Positions 61,849 to 62,000 of a DNA stretch of 62,000 nt are shown here, in pieces (within the stretch, counting starts at the first letter, position 1; each line of letters begins with the position of its first letter). The notes under the pieces were generated by a model. The model searched no databases, was not told the origin of the DNA, and saw only the letters and a program-made list of their open reading frames with translations. Source of the DNA: Glandiceps talaboti (lineage: Eukaryota > Hemichordata > Enteropneusta > Spengelidae); contig NC_135569.1 of assembly GCF_964340395.1 (NCBI RefSeq), positions 2,630,400 through 2,692,399 of the forward strand, read 5' to 3'. The translations under genes and the position numbers were made by a program.

Positions 61849-62000
61849 CTTTGGTGAATGTATGTGCCCTTTTCTTTAACTCTCCTGCTTTGTGTGTGCC
61901 TTGGAGTACGATAGACGGAGTGGGTGTACGTACGTACGTGTGCCGTCACCTATGATAGCAAGGTACCGATATAATATTTGCCGAGGACACGGCCTCGATA
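61849..62000 (-). promoter_or_regulatory. 5' flank of urease
   Basis: Sequence directly upstream of the urease ATG at 61848, whose context on the minus strand is CACCAAAGATGAGA. It includes a GTAC-rich run (GTACGTACGTACGTG, about 61927-61941). No clear TATA box was identified. The transcription start is unknown and may lie beyond the window. Confidence 0.3.

Overview
The window is a piece of an invertebrate animal genome. It is AT-rich, genes are split into short exons with canonical GT-AG introns, and introns and intergenic space are full of microsatellites, minisatellites, foldback elements and tRNA-derived SINEs. It carries a complete animal urease gene, which vertebrates lack, next to a C1QTNF12/erythroferrone-type secreted gene. 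That suits a marine invertebrate, deuterostome or lophotrochozoan; I cannot name the species.

Three protein genes can be read. (1) 3209-10360, plus strand: the last eight exons of a collagen/C1q-like gene of the adipolin (C1QTNF12)/erythroferrone family; the 5' exon or exons with the signal peptide were not found. (2) 27100-31957, minus strand: six exons of a small multi-pass membrane protein of about 181 residues that I could not assign. (3) 36635-61848, minus strand: an intact 21-exon urease of 850 residues (gamma, beta and alpha domains fused), with all nickel ligands, the carbamylated lysine and the flap cysteine present. The accessory proteins that load nickel are not in the window.

Repeats dominate the rest. 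11623-23034 is twelve near-identical 951-bp units, each containing a long inverted repeat, so that every unit boundary forms a perfect 46-bp hairpin stem; shared variants suggest a young higher-order structure. 39644-43644 is a 59-bp minisatellite of about 68 copies inside urease intron 18. Each copy carries the last ~25 coding bases of exon 18 together with its 5' splice site, so the intron begins with dozens of apparently intact splice donors. Two smaller cases of the same pattern (exon 3' end plus donor copied into the following intron) occur at urease exon 17 and at exon 2 of the membrane-protein gene. I regard this recurring donor-junction amplification as the most unusual signal here.

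Other mobile DNA: at least two SINE types, a broken non-LTR reverse-transcriptase tail, MITEs with 9-bp target duplications, elements with TA-flanked termini, and several long palindromes. AGAGGGCGC motifs resembling the CTCF core recur, with one close match just after the urease stop codon. The three genes share no evident pathway.
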